Below are positions 16,201-24,852 of a stretch of DNA of 64,000 bases, in pieces. The stretch spans positions 764,385-828,384 of the forward strand of contig NZ_LKBA01000004.1 of the NCBI RefSeq assembly GCF_001307765.1, given 5' to 3'. Source of the stretch: Aliiroseovarius crassostreae. GTDB taxonomy: Bacteria > Pseudomonadota > Alphaproteobacteria > Rhodobacterales > Rhodobacteraceae. The notes under the pieces are model-generated. The model ran no database searches, had not been told where the DNA came from, and was given only the letters and a program-made list of their open reading frames with translations. A program made the position numbers and the translations under genes. Position 1 is the first letter of the stretch; each line of letters starts with the position of its first letter.

Positions 16201-17640
16201 ATGTTAAAAAGAACCGTGGCTATAATGGCCGTTATTACAGGGATGTCGGCGACAGGCGCTGACGCTCTGAGCTTGAAAAAAGGCGCGCAGCCGGCAGAGA
16301 CGCCGCCCGCGAGCTACAAGGGAAACACCTATGTCGACAGTCGTGGATGTGTGTATATCCGCGCCGGGTTTGGTGGAAATGTGACATGGGTGCCGCGTGT
16401 GACGCGTAGCCGACAGGTGGTGTGCGGCGCCGCGCCCAGCCTTGGGGGGAATGGCGGATCGGTTGTCGCAACCAAGCCAGCCCCCGTGCCTGCGCCGCAA
16501 CCTGTGATCGTTCCTGAAAAGCGCCCTGCCCAAGTGGCAACCACCCGTCCGTCTGCTTCTGTGCCTCAGGTGAAGCCGGCTCCGGTTGCCCGACCTCAGG
16601 TGCGCGTGCAGCGACCAATAATTCCGGGTCCCGAGCTGCCACCGCGCATCGGTTTTGGCCCGTCCGAGACCGACCCGTCCCTGCCGCAGCGCAGCCCCGT
16701 GCCACCCGCGTGGACTGATCGCTTTACCCATGGCAAGGGGGATGACGGCTGGATCGTGTCCGACAATGGACAGGCGGCTCAGGCGGTGCGGGTCAATTGC
16801 CCCGCAAATGTCAGCAAAGTGTCTTTTGTGCGCCTGAACGGTGCCAAACTTCCGGTGCGCTGCGGGGCGTTGCAGGTGGCGCCGGTCACCTATCTGGTTG
16901 AGGACAACACGGGCAACCTTACCCGGATCACAACCCTGCCGCATGGATCAAACCTGCGTGCAGCACAGGCTGCACTGGCGGGGCTTTCCGGTGGAGCAGC
17001 CGGGGGGACGGTCACCTCCGTTCCGACAACCCGTGTGCTGGTGCCGCAGGGAAATGGTCATGCCCCCAAGCCCTATCAGGTTGTGCGCAGGCGAGATCTG
17101 GACAAATCCGCGCTTCCGCCCAGCACGGTGATTGCGCCGCAGACCTATGTGGCGTCGAATATGCCGGTTGCGGTGCCTGAAGGTTATACTGCAGCCTGGA
17201 GCGATGGGCGTCTGAACCGTCTGCGAGGGGTGCGCTCGATTGCGGGGGACTTGCAGACGGCAGAAATCTGGACCGACACGGTGCCACGCCGCCTGAAAGG
17301 GGTGCAGTTGCCAGAAAAACAGGTCGCAGATACATCGCCGGTTGACAGGACATATGGCAAGACCCGAGCACGGGCGAAAACCACCGCCATCAGCAAGACG
17401 CGCTCTGTCAGCGCCGGGCGGCTGCCGCAGAAATTTGTGCAGGTCGGGCGCTACAGCGATGCGGCCAATGCGCGCAAAGTGATCCTGAAATTGCAGCGTA
17501 TGGGGCTGAAAGTATCGTCCAGCACCTCAGGAAGCGGCGTGAAAACCGTTCTGGCGGGTCCGTTCAAGCAGCAGGCAAAGCTGAGCACGGCCCTTGCAAA
17601 GCTGCGAAACGCAGGTTTCAGAGACGCGTTTCTACGCTGA
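16201..17640 (+). CDS. secreted SPOR domain protein
   Basis: A 479-residue exported protein. Residues 1-22 (MLKRTVAIMAVITGMSATGADA) are a signal peptide. The middle (about 80-170) is rich in Pro, Ala and Val and probably extended. The C terminus (about 412-479) matches a SPOR domain (FVQVGRYSDAANARKVILKLQ, ending FKQQAKLSTALAKLRNAGF), which binds denuded glycan strands of septal peptidoglycan, so it probably acts in the periplasm at division sites. A conserved-looking region at about 30-65 has paired Cys (RGCVYIRAGF and later VVCGAA). The start at 16201 is fixed by the signal peptide. Exact role unknown. Confidence 0.82.
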   Translation: MLKRTVAIMAVITGMSATGADALSLKKGAQPAETPPASYKGNTYVDSRGCVYIRAGFGGNVTWVPRVTRSRQVVCGAAPSLGGNGGSVVATKPAPVPAPQPVIVPEKRPAQVATTRPSASVPQVKPAPVARPQVRVQRPIIPGPELPPRIGFGPSETDPSLPQRSPVPPAWTDRFTHGKGDDGWIVSDNGQAAQAVRVNCPANVSKVSFVRLNGAKLPVRCGALQVAPVTYLVEDNTGNLTRITTLPHGSNLRAAQAALAGLSGGAAGGTVTSVPTTRVLVPQGNGHAPKPYQVVRRRDLDKSALPPSTVIAPQTYVASNMPVAVPEGYTAAWSDGRLNRLRGVRSIAGDLQTAEIWTDTVPRRLKGVQLPEKQVADTSPVDRTYGKTRARAKTTAISKTRSVSAGRLPQKFVQVGRYSDAANARKVILKLQRMGLKVSSSTSGSGVKTVLAGPFKQQAKLSTALAKLRNAGFRDAFLR

Positions 17641-17662
17641 TATGGATATGAATTGGCAGGTG

Positions 17663-17690
17663 AAAGGCTCCGCAAATTTGCGGGGCTTTT
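17663..17690 (+). terminator. rho-independent terminator of the SPOR gene
   Basis: A GC-rich hairpin centred on the perfect palindrome CCGCAAATTTGCGG (17670-17683), extended by GGC and GGC-like arms and followed by a T run, about 25 bp after the stop codon. Confidence 0.75.
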
Positions 17691-17707
17691 CCTTTTCGGG
17701 GCGGGCC

Positions 17708-17757
17708 TTAAGCGTTGCGGAGTAAACAGGTGTTTCAAACGTATCCCGAACGCTTTA
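17708..17757. repeat. right-half copy of the 3'-end two-hairpin repeat
   Basis: About 50 bp that align with the right half of the repeats at 34175, 42072 and 53686: it starts AAGCGTTGCGGAGTAAAC, has GTGTTTCAA in the centre and ends CCCGAACGCTTTA. Its last bases, read on the minus strand, are TAAAGCG and supply the TAA stop of the gene at 17755. Confidence 0.7.
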
Positions 17758-18771
17758 TTCGCCGCAGATCCCTTGTAGTCGCACCCAATCCCCGTCTGAC
17801 AAAAGCGGCAAAGCCGCAGCCAGCGGCACGGGATCGGCTTCGATCAGTGAGATGGTCTTTTCGCCGGTCAGGTCCAGCGCGTATGCGTAAGGGGTGGACC
17901 GGATGCCGGCCTCTTCAAACCGGGGCAGAAGATCGGAGGCTGTCAGGGGCGCGGGTTCCGAGGTCAGCAGCCATTCGGCATAGGCGTCAATTGCTTCATT
18001 TGTCACTTCGCCAGTGGTCAGAAGGCGTATCGTTGTTCCGGTCCCGGCATGATCCAGAAACCCAAAAACCGGGTCGGTCATGCGGCGGCGCTGGTCTTCG
18101 GCCAGAATGAAGCCTGCCACGACATCAGCTTCTTCAAAATCCTCGATCAGGGCACGGTTCAGAAGGGTGATATTACCAGGGAGATGGGTCGCAGCCTGTA
18201 CGCCGCTTGACAGCACAACCAGCCGGGGGGCGTTGGATCCCAGTACCCGGCGGCCAAGGGCCTCAAGCGCGGAGCGTGCCAGAACGTCATCGCATTGCTG
18301 GCCCGCTACGCGGCCAATTCTGGTCAGGATGCGCTGGCCAATGGCTGCGCGGGTAGGGGCGGGCACAACGGCGGTTGTATAGCTCTGTAATGCGCCGGGA
18401 AGCCAGGCGATGCCCCCGATGATCAGAAAAGCAAGCCCGCCGCCGGTGATCCATCCGCGCAGCCTGCCAGGGCGGTCGCGGCGTCGTTCCACCACTTTGC
18501 GCACCCGTTCGATCCCGTCGATCATCGTGTCGTCATCGACTTCCAGCTCTTCGAACACTTCATCCGATGGCGAAAACCGCGCCGGGCGTTCGCCGGGATT
18601 GATCCGTCGCACGGCCGCAAGGGACCAATGGGTCAGGGCGGTGTCGGACATGTTGGTGATGGTCAGGGTTGCTTCGCCCAATGACACAATCACATTCACG
18701 CGCTGCGCATCGGGGGATGCACTCCAGACACCCGGCGCTTCGAGCCGGTCGTATTTCTTGAGGGCTGTCAT
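17755..18771 (-). CDS. membrane-anchored protein resembling an inactive M48-type peptidase
   Basis: A 338-residue protein I cannot name. Residues 1-105 are soluble and acidic, residues about 108-128 form one hydrophobic span (WITGGGLAFLIIGGIAWLPGAL), and the rest is a larger domain probably in the periplasm. That domain has a stretch like the active-site helix of M48 metallopeptidases (LPGNITLLNRALIEDFEEADVVAGFILAED in two pieces, about 210-240), but the HExxH zinc motif is replaced by AEDQR, so it is unlikely to be a metal protease. It ends inside a repeat copy that provides the stop codon. The convergent neighbour is the SPOR gene. Confidence 0.7.
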   Translation of the reverse strand: MTALKKYDRLEAPGVWSASPDAQRVNVIVSLGEATLTITNMSDTALTHWSLAAVRRINPGERPARFSPSDEVFEELEVDDDTMIDGIERVRKVVERRRDRPGRLRGWITGGGLAFLIIGGIAWLPGALQSYTTAVVPAPTRAAIGQRILTRIGRVAGQQCDDVLARSALEALGRRVLGSNAPRLVVLSSGVQAATHLPGNITLLNRALIEDFEEADVVAGFILAEDQRRRMTDPVFGFLDHAGTGTTIRLLTTGEVTNEAIDAYAEWLLTSEPAPLTASDLLPRFEEAGIRSTPYAYALDLTGEKTISLIEADPVPLAAALPLLSDGDWVRLQGICGE

Positions 18772-19025
18772 GGTTGGGCGAGGCTGCTCTTAAATGCGGC
18801 TCAATGCTTTCTTGTTGGAAAAACAATAGCTAGGCTTTTGCGGTTTGTCGATTGGGGGAATGGCAAATATGGGGCCAAGAGGCGCCGTTGGTCCCGGCCA
18901 GCGTCTGGCCGGGTTGGGGGGCGGCGTGGTGCGCCCGGTTTGCGATGCTTTTCCTGTTCGCGGCGCGTGTGCAGGGAAGCCTCGCCCCGCACACCCCCCT
19001 CATTTCCCGGCAATGCTGGGGCAGG

Positions 19026-20666
19026 TTACGCCTGCCCCTGTTGTTCCTTGGCCATGCGGCGGAGCTGGAATTTCTGGATCTTGCCAGTGGATGTTTTGGG
19101 CAGCTCGCAGAACTCAACCTGTTTGGGGGTCTTGAACCCCGCCAGATGTTCGCGCGCAAAGCGTATCAGTTCCTCTGCGCTGATATCTGCCCCTTCTTTC
19201 AACTCGACAAAGGCGCAGGGCACTTCGCCCCATGTCTCGTCCGGTTTGGCCACCACCGCACAGAGCATCACCGCGGGATGGTGCATCAGGACGCCCTCGA
19301 CCTCAACCGAGCTGACATTTTCGCCACCGGAAATGATGATGTCCTTGGCGCGGTCGGTGATCTGGATATAGCCGTCCGGGGTCTGGTGCGCGATGTCGCC
19401 TGAGTGGAAATACCCACCGGCAAAAGCTTCGGCGGTGGCGTCGGGGTTTTTCAGATAGCCTTTCATCACCGAGTTGCCACGGATCATGATTTCCCCGGTT
19501 GCCTCGCCATCCATCGGGATCTGAACCATGGCGTCATCCATCACGGTAATGTCGTCCATCTGTGGAAACAGGACGCCGGTGCGGGCCTTGATTGCTGCGC
19601 GCTCGGATTGCGGCAGCGGGTCCCATTTCGGCCCGTTCCAAAGGCATTCGGTCACATGTCCGTAAGTTTCGGTCAGTCCGTAGACCTGTGTGATGTTGAA
19701 CCCAAGCGGTTCAATCGCGGCTAGGGTGGCGGCTGCCGGGGGCGCACCTGCGGTGAAAACCTCAACCACATGGTCAAAGGACCGGCGCGTATCTTGTGGG
19801 GCATTCACGATCATGTTCAGCACAATCGGAGCGCCGCCAAAATGGGTCACGCCCTCATCTGCAATCGCGTCATAGATCGCCGCTGCCGTGATGTCCCGGC
19901 AGCAGATGATTGTGCCCCCCAGCGCCGGCATCATCCAGCTGTGGTTCCAGTTGTTGCAGTGAAACAGCGGCACGATGGTCAGGTAGCGGGGATAAAGCCC
20001 CATATTCCAGCTGATCGGTGTGCCCATGGTCATCAGATAGGCGCCGCGATGGTGATAGACCACGCCTTTCGGGCGGCCGGTGGTGCCGGAAGTATAGTTG
20101 AGCGCGAGGCTTTCCCATTCATCCTGTGGCATGATCCAGGAAAAATCCGGGTCGCCTGAGGCCACCACCTCTTCATATTCGGGATAGCGGCCGGTGGCGG
20201 GGTGACCGGCCGGGGCATCCGCGACTTCGATGATGTCCGGTCCCGCCCCGTTCATCTGGGCCACCGCCTTTTCCGCCAGGGGCAGGAATTGGGTATCGAC
20301 AAGAACGATCTTCGCCTCTCCATGACCAAAGATATAGGCCACCGTGTCCACATCCAACCGTATGTTGATTGTATTGAGCACCGCCCCGCAGGCGGGGATG
20401 GCAAAGCTTGCTTCCACATGGGGCAGCGTGTTGGGCAGAAGTGTTGCCACGACATCCCCGGGGCGAATGCCGCGTGCGGCAAGGGCGCTGGCCAGACGGG
20501 TGACCCGCTCGTGATAGTTGCGATAAGTCAGCCGGAGCTTGCCATAGACCAGTGCCTCACGATCGGCAAACACCGTCGCCGCCCGGCGCAGGTGAGACAG
20601 CGGTGTGAGCGGCACGAAATTTGCAGCATTCTTCTCAAGCCCCGTTTCATCTGACATCCATCCCAT
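19026..20666 (-). CDS. AMP-forming acyl-CoA synthetase
   Basis: Activates a carboxylic acid to its CoA thioester through an acyl-adenylate; cytosolic. The 546-residue product has the ANL-superfamily motifs YTSGTTGRPKGVVYHH, the YGLTETYG motif, HSGDIA, and the catalytic C-terminal Lys in LPKTSTGKIQKF. The N terminus (PLSHLRRAATVFADREALVYG) belongs to the medium-chain or DmdB-like acyl-CoA ligase branch; roseobacter DMSP degraders use such enzymes for 3-methylmercaptopropionate, but the substrate is not decided by sequence here. AGGAAG lies six bases before the ATG at 20666. It stands alone, with about 250 bp of featureless GC-rich DNA downstream. Confidence 0.9.
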   Translation of the reverse strand: MGWMSDETGLEKNAANFVPLTPLSHLRRAATVFADREALVYGKLRLTYRNYHERVTRLASALAARGIRPGDVVATLLPNTLPHVEASFAIPACGAVLNTINIRLDVDTVAYIFGHGEAKIVLVDTQFLPLAEKAVAQMNGAGPDIIEVADAPAGHPATGRYPEYEEVVASGDPDFSWIMPQDEWESLALNYTSGTTGRPKGVVYHHRGAYLMTMGTPISWNMGLYPRYLTIVPLFHCNNWNHSWMMPALGGTIICCRDITAAAIYDAIADEGVTHFGGAPIVLNMIVNAPQDTRRSFDHVVEVFTAGAPPAAATLAAIEPLGFNITQVYGLTETYGHVTECLWNGPKWDPLPQSERAAIKARTGVLFPQMDDITVMDDAMVQIPMDGEATGEIMIRGNSVMKGYLKNPDATAEAFAGGYFHSGDIAHQTPDGYIQITDRAKDIIISGGENVSSVEVEGVLMHHPAVMLCAVVAKPDETWGEVPCAFVELKEGADISAEELIRFAREHLAGFKTPKQVEFCELPKTSTGKIQKFQLRRMAKEQQGQA

Positions 20667-20797
20667 CGCTTACTTCCTGTGGTCCCATGTCGAAAATCTG
20701 TTCTGGTCTTTTTTGCCAGAATGTCGTTTTTCGAGCAGACCAGAACAGATGCCGCATGGTCAATGCCTGAAATTCCGAGATGAAAGAGGATATGAAC

Positions 20798-21744
20798 ATG
20801 TCCGCAGATGCATCACCGCCGAATATCCCAGTCGTCGGCACGGGCGAAGAGCGTCCCTTGGCTGCGGCGGGGGGGGGATCATGCGGGCGATGTTCATGCT
20901 GGGTATCCTTGACAGTTCTGTTGCCGTGATCGCGCGGGATACCGGGTTGTGGCAGTTTCACTTTTTGCGCTCGGTGCTGGCCTGCCTGTTGATTTTGGGT
21001 CTGGCGAAAGCAGGCGTGGTTCGTATCCCCCCCGGTGGCGCTGGGCGGTTGCGCTGCGCGGAGGGCTGACCGGCCTGTCGATGCTGTTTTACTTTGGCTG
21101 CCTGGCCTTTTGCCGCTTGGTCAGGTGGCAGCAGGGCTGTTCACGGCCCCGATCTGGGTGATGATCCTCTCGGCCCTGTTTCTGGGGCAACCCATTGGAG
21201 TGACACAGCTGAGTGCCGCTGTGCTTGGTTTTGCCGGGGTTCTGATGGTGTTGCGTCCGTTTGAGAGCGGGCTGGAACCTTTGGCCATCCTGCCAATGGT
21301 TGCGGGATTTTTCTATGCTTTGGGGGCACTCGCCACGCGCCAGTTCTGTACGGGTGAAAGCACCTTTTCGATGCTGCTCTATTTCTTCCTTTCCCTGGGG
21401 GGGGCGGCCTGTTGGGGACGGTTGGCATGACGCTCTGGCCGCATGATGTGCCTGCGGGGGCAGAGGGGTTTATCCTGCGCGGCATCGGCCCCATTGGGGG
21501 AGTGTCCGTGCTGCCGACCGTTACCCAGGCCGTGGGGGCGATCATCGCTGTTGGCCTGATTTTCCGTGGCTACCAACTGGGGGAAGCGGGGCAGGTGGCC
21601 ATCTACGAATATTCTCTTCTGATTTTTGCTGCTGGGTGGAGTTACGTGCTGTTTTCCGAACCGACGGGGCTGATGCCTGCGATCGGCATGGGGCTGATCA
21701 TCCTGTCGGGAATTGTCATTTCTCTGCGCTCGCGCAACCGGTGA
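20798..21744 (+). pseudogene. EamA/DMT transporter broken by homopolymer frameshifts
   Basis: Pieces of one EamA-type transporter follow each other in changing frames. They run from MSADASPPNIPVVGTGEERPL (ATG 20798, AGAGGA eight bases upstream) through MRAMFMLGILDSSVAV, LTGLSMLFYFGCLAF, LPLGQVAAGLFTAPIWVM and a last piece ending at 21744. Frames change at a G9 run (20869-20877), a C7 run (21027-21033), a T4 run (21108-21111) and a G8 run (21397-21404). With one-base corrections at each, an ordinary ten-span protein of about 310 residues results. Either the gene is decaying or the assembly has homopolymer errors. A sulfotransferase gene follows 20 bp later. Confidence 0.85.
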
Positions 21745-21764
21745 AAAGGTGATAGGGTGACGCC

Positions 21765-22415
21765 ATGATCATTTCGCATGGCCGCCGCTATATCTTTGTG
21801 CACGCTCCTAAAACGGGGGGGACATCCCTTGCCCTGGCGCTGGAGGCGCGCGCGATGAAAGATGACGTGATGCTGGGCGATACGCCCAAGGCGTTGCGCC
21901 GACGCAGGCGCCTGAAGGATGTGCAGGCGGGCGGGCGGCTGTGGAAGCATTCAACCTTGTGCGACATTGCGGGGCTGGTCACCCCAGACCAGATGCGTGA
22001 CTATTTTGTGTTTACGCTGGTCCGCAATCCCTGGGATCGGATGGTAAGCTATTATCATTGGTTGCAAGCTCAGTCCTTTGACCATCCGGCAGTGAGTTTG
22101 GCCAGGTCATCCGGGTTTGCCGATTTCCTGCGCGCGCCTAAAATGCAGGCCAGCTTTCGGGCAGCCCCCTATGCCAGCTATGTGACCGACCGGGAGGGGC
22201 GCGAATATGCGGATCTGTTTGTCCGGCTGGAACATCTTGATGAGGATCTGCCCGTGCTTGAGGCCCATCTGGGGTTCTCCTTGCGCCCGCTCCCGCATGA
22301 AAACCGGTCTGACCGGCAAAAGGAGTATCGCCAGTTTTACACGGATGAACTGCGCCAGATCGTGGCCCGATGTTGTCACGATGATATTGAGCGGTTCGGG
22401 TATGTGTTTGAATAA
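21765..22415 (+). CDS. sulfotransferase family 2 domain protein
   Basis: A 216-residue PAPS-dependent sulfotransferase-like protein. The 5'-phosphosulfate loop HAPKTGGTSLA lies at residues about 13-23 and the 3'-phosphate-binding motif LVRNPWDRMVSYYHW at about 85-99, both intact. Such enzymes move a sulfo group from PAPS to a carbohydrate or other hydroxyl acceptor; in roseobacters they may modify surface glycans, but no acceptor is evident. No signal peptide is visible. It starts 20 bp after the broken EamA gene and may have been cotranscribed with it. Confidence 0.85.
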   Translation: MIISHGRRYIFVHAPKTGGTSLALALEARAMKDDVMLGDTPKALRRRRRLKDVQAGGRLWKHSTLCDIAGLVTPDQMRDYFVFTLVRNPWDRMVSYYHWLQAQSFDHPAVSLARSSGFADFLRAPKMQASFRAAPYASYVTDREGREYADLFVRLEHLDEDLPVLEAHLGFSLRPLPHENRSDRQKEYRQFYTDELRQIVARCCHDDIERFGYVFE

Positions 22416-22458
22416 AAACACATTGTCAGTATTCAGAAGCACCTGTCCCGCGGTTGGT

Positions 22459-22482
22459 GAAAACTAGAAAACTAGTTTTCTC
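22459..22482. repeat. GAAAACTA repeat with inverted end
   Basis: Two GAAAACTA units followed by an inverted copy, forming the perfect palindrome AGAAAACTAGTTTTCT (22467-22482). The same unit occurs four times in tandem at 41648-41679. Both places are downstream of plus-strand genes, so these may be terminator-like or dispersed repeats. Confidence 0.6.
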
Positions 22483-22542
22483 TGACATCAAAGTGGGCAG
22501 CGCCAAAAGAGACGGGACCACCAGAAATGGGGCCAAAAGAAA

Positions 22543-22566
22543 AGAGCCCGGATATGTCCGGGCTCT
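22543..22566 (-). terminator. rho-independent terminator of the fad operon
   Basis: Perfect ten-base arms AGAGCCCGGA (22543-22552) and TCCGGGCTCT (22557-22566), followed on the minus strand by TTTTCTTTT. It lies about 70 bp after the fadJ stop, beyond a repeat hairpin. Confidence 0.85.
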
Positions 22567-22580
22567 CTTGTTTGTGTTGG

Positions 22581-22629
22581 AAGCGTTTCGGGCTCAACCT
22601 GAGGCAGGGAAAGGTTGAAACGCTTTCGG
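22581..22629. repeat. left-half copy of the 3'-end two-hairpin repeat
   Basis: A 49-bp inverted repeat: AAGCGTTTCGGGCTCAACC on one side and GGTTGAAACGCTTTCGG on the other. It aligns with the left hairpin of the larger repeats at 34175, 42072 and 53686 and sits three bases past the fadJ stop codon. Confidence 0.7.
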
Positions 22630-22632
22630 CAA

Positions 22633-24837
22633 TTATGCGGCGGCTGCGGTCTTGTCGAACCGTTGATAGAAGGTTTCGCCTTCCTCAGCCATCTCGCGCA
22701 GCAGCGCAGGGGTGGTGAAGCGCGCACCGTGTTTTTCGGTCAGCTGATCACAGACTTCGGCCGCATAGGGCGCACCCAGCATGTCGAGCCAGCTGAAGGG
22801 GCCGCCGGACCACGGCGCAAAGCCCCAGCCGAGGATCGCGCCCACGTCGCCTTCGCGGATGTCCTCAAGCACGCCTTCTTCCAGCGCACGCACCGCCTCC
22901 AGCACCTGTGCCATCATCAGGCGATGCTTGACCTCGGTGATTTCCGGCTGTGTCTCGGCGAGCGGGAATTTTTCACCCAGCCCGGTCCACAACCCGGCGC
23001 GCTTGCCGTTGTCATCATAGTCATAAAAGCCCGCATTTGCCTTGCGGCCCAGACGCCCTTCATCGGCCATCCAGAAGATGATGTCATCCACGGCGCTGTC
23101 AGGATAGGCATCCCCCATTGCGGCCTTGGTTGCTTTTGCAATCTTCACCCCCAGTTCGACCGAGGTCTCGTCCACCAGCTGCAACGGACCAACCGGGAAG
23201 CCCAGCAGGCGCGCGGCCCCTTCCACAAGGGCAGGGGATACCCCTTCGCCCACCATGCGGATGCCTTCGTTGATATAGGGAATGATGCAGCGGTTGGCAT
23301 AGAAGAAGCGCGCGTCATTGACCACAATCGGTGTCTTGCGGATCTGGCGCACATAGTCGAGCGCCTTGGCCTTGGCCCGATCGCCGGTTTCGCGGCCCTT
23401 GATGATCTCGACCAGCATCATCTTCTCAACCGGTGAGAAGAAGTGGATGCCGATGAACTGATCCGGGCGTTGCGATGCTTTTGCCAGCTCGGAAATCGGC
23501 AGGGTCGAGGTGTTGGTGGCATAGATGCAGTCGGGGCCGACAACAGCCTCGACCTTCCGGGTCATCTCCGCCTTCACACCCACATCTTCGAACACCGCTT
23601 CAATGATCAGGTCCGCCCCTTTGAGAGCGTCCAGATCGGTGGTCGCGGTGATGGCGCCCAGAACGGCTTCTTTTTTCTCCGGCGTGGCTTTCTTGCGGGC
23701 GATGCCCTTGTCCAGATAGGTCTCGGAATAGGATTTCCCGCGATCTGCAGCGTCTTGGGTCTGGTCGATCAGCACCACGTCCATGCCCGCCATGGCAGAG
23801 ACCAGCGCAATGCCTGCCCCCATCATGCCTGCGCCCAGAACGCCGACCTTCTTGACCGACTGATCCTCAATGTCATTCGGACGCACAGCCCCTTTTTCAA
23901 GCGCCTGCTTGTTGATGAACAAGGACCGGATCATGGCCGAGGAGGACGGGTTCATCAAAACATTCACAAACCAGCGGCACTCGACCCGCAATGCGTCATC
24001 AAAGGGCACCATCGCCCCTTCGTAAGCTGCCGACAAGAGCGCCTTGGCCGCCGGATAGACCCCCGCGGTCTTGCCATGGATCATCGCCGCCGCGCCGATA
24101 TAGGTCTGGAACCCGGCCGGGTGATAAGGCGCGCCACCGGGCATTTTATACCCCTTGGCATCCCACGGTTTCACGATATCTGCGTCCTTGGCGTTCAGAA
24201 CCCACTCCTTTGCGCGGGCCTGCAGCTCTTCCGGGGCGACAACCTCGTCGATCAGGCCTGCGGATTTTGCCTTGGCCGGGGCCACGGTTCTGCCCTCAAG
24301 CAGGAACGGCGCTGCCGCCATCGCGCCCATCTTGCGCACAAGGCGGGTGGTGCCGCCTGCGCCGGGGAAGATCCCCACAAGGATTTCCGGCAGGCCGATC
24401 TTGGCCTTGGGATTGTCGGCGGCAATGATCCGGTGACAGGCCAGCGGGATCTCAAGCCCGATGCCAAGCGCGATACCGGGCAGGGCCGCGACAATCGGTT
24501 TGCCGCCCTTGTTGGTTTTCGGATCCATGCCAGCCCGTTCGATTTTGCGCAGCACGCCATGCATCTGCATGATGCCGTCAAACAGGCCTTTCGCGGGGTC
24601 GTCGCCCGCGTCTTCTTTCATCTGGGCAATGACATTGAGGTCCATCCCCCCGGCAAAGTCCTTTTTGCCCGAGGTGATGATCGCGCCTTTCACGGCGTCA
24701 TCTGCCAGAACGGTGTCGATATGCCCGTTCAGCTCTGCCAGAGCGGCATACGACAGCACGTTCATCGACTTGCCCGGCACATCCCAGGAAATGGTGGCGA
24801 CGCCATCGGCGTCAACAGAGTAGTTGAAATCAGCCAT
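22633..24837 (-). CDS. fadJ: 3-hydroxyacyl-CoA dehydrogenase / enoyl-CoA hydratase (beta-oxidation alpha subunit)
   Basis: Two-step beta-oxidation enzyme: hydrates 2-enoyl-CoA and oxidises the 3-hydroxyacyl-CoA with NAD. The 734-residue product has an N-terminal crotonase domain (about 1-190; DFAGGMDLNV oxyanion region and the GIFPGAGGTTRL segment with catalytic Glu nearby), a linker, an NAD-binding domain (about 315-495; GVLGAGMMGAGIALVSAM) and a C-terminal HAD domain (IHFFSPVEKMMLVEII, then FYANRCIIPYINEGIRM). It partners with the thiolase encoded 15 bp upstream to form the multienzyme complex. It is the last gene of the operon, followed by a repeat hairpin and a terminator. Naming as fadJ rather than fadB is by general similarity. 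Confidence 0.94.
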   Translation of the reverse strand: MADFNYSVDADGVATISWDVPGKSMNVLSYAALAELNGHIDTVLADDAVKGAIITSGKKDFAGGMDLNVIAQMKEDAGDDPAKGLFDGIMQMHGVLRKIERAGMDPKTNKGGKPIVAALPGIALGIGLEIPLACHRIIAADNPKAKIGLPEILVGIFPGAGGTTRLVRKMGAMAAAPFLLEGRTVAPAKAKSAGLIDEVVAPEELQARAKEWVLNAKDADIVKPWDAKGYKMPGGAPYHPAGFQTYIGAAAMIHGKTAGVYPAAKALLSAAYEGAMVPFDDALRVECRWFVNVLMNPSSSAMIRSLFINKQALEKGAVRPNDIEDQSVKKVGVLGAGMMGAGIALVSAMAGMDVVLIDQTQDAADRGKSYSETYLDKGIARKKATPEKKEAVLGAITATTDLDALKGADLIIEAVFEDVGVKAEMTRKVEAVVGPDCIYATNTSTLPISELAKASQRPDQFIGIHFFSPVEKMMLVEIIKGRETGDRAKAKALDYVRQIRKTPIVVNDARFFYANRCIIPYINEGIRMVGEGVSPALVEGAARLLGFPVGPLQLVDETSVELGVKIAKATKAAMGDAYPDSAVDDIIFWMADEGRLGRKANAGFYDYDDNGKRAGLWTGLGEKFPLAETQPEITEVKHRLMMAQVLEAVRALEEGVLEDIREGDVGAILGWGFAPWSGGPFSWLDMLGAPYAAEVCDQLTEKHGARFTTPALLREMAEEGETFYQRFDKTAAAA

Positions 24838-24852
24838 TTTTAACGTCCCTTC

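Noticed and set aside
22615..24843. two long plus-strand frames opposite fadJ
   Set aside because: Shadow frames of fadJ, low-complexity His/Gly/Arg-rich translation.
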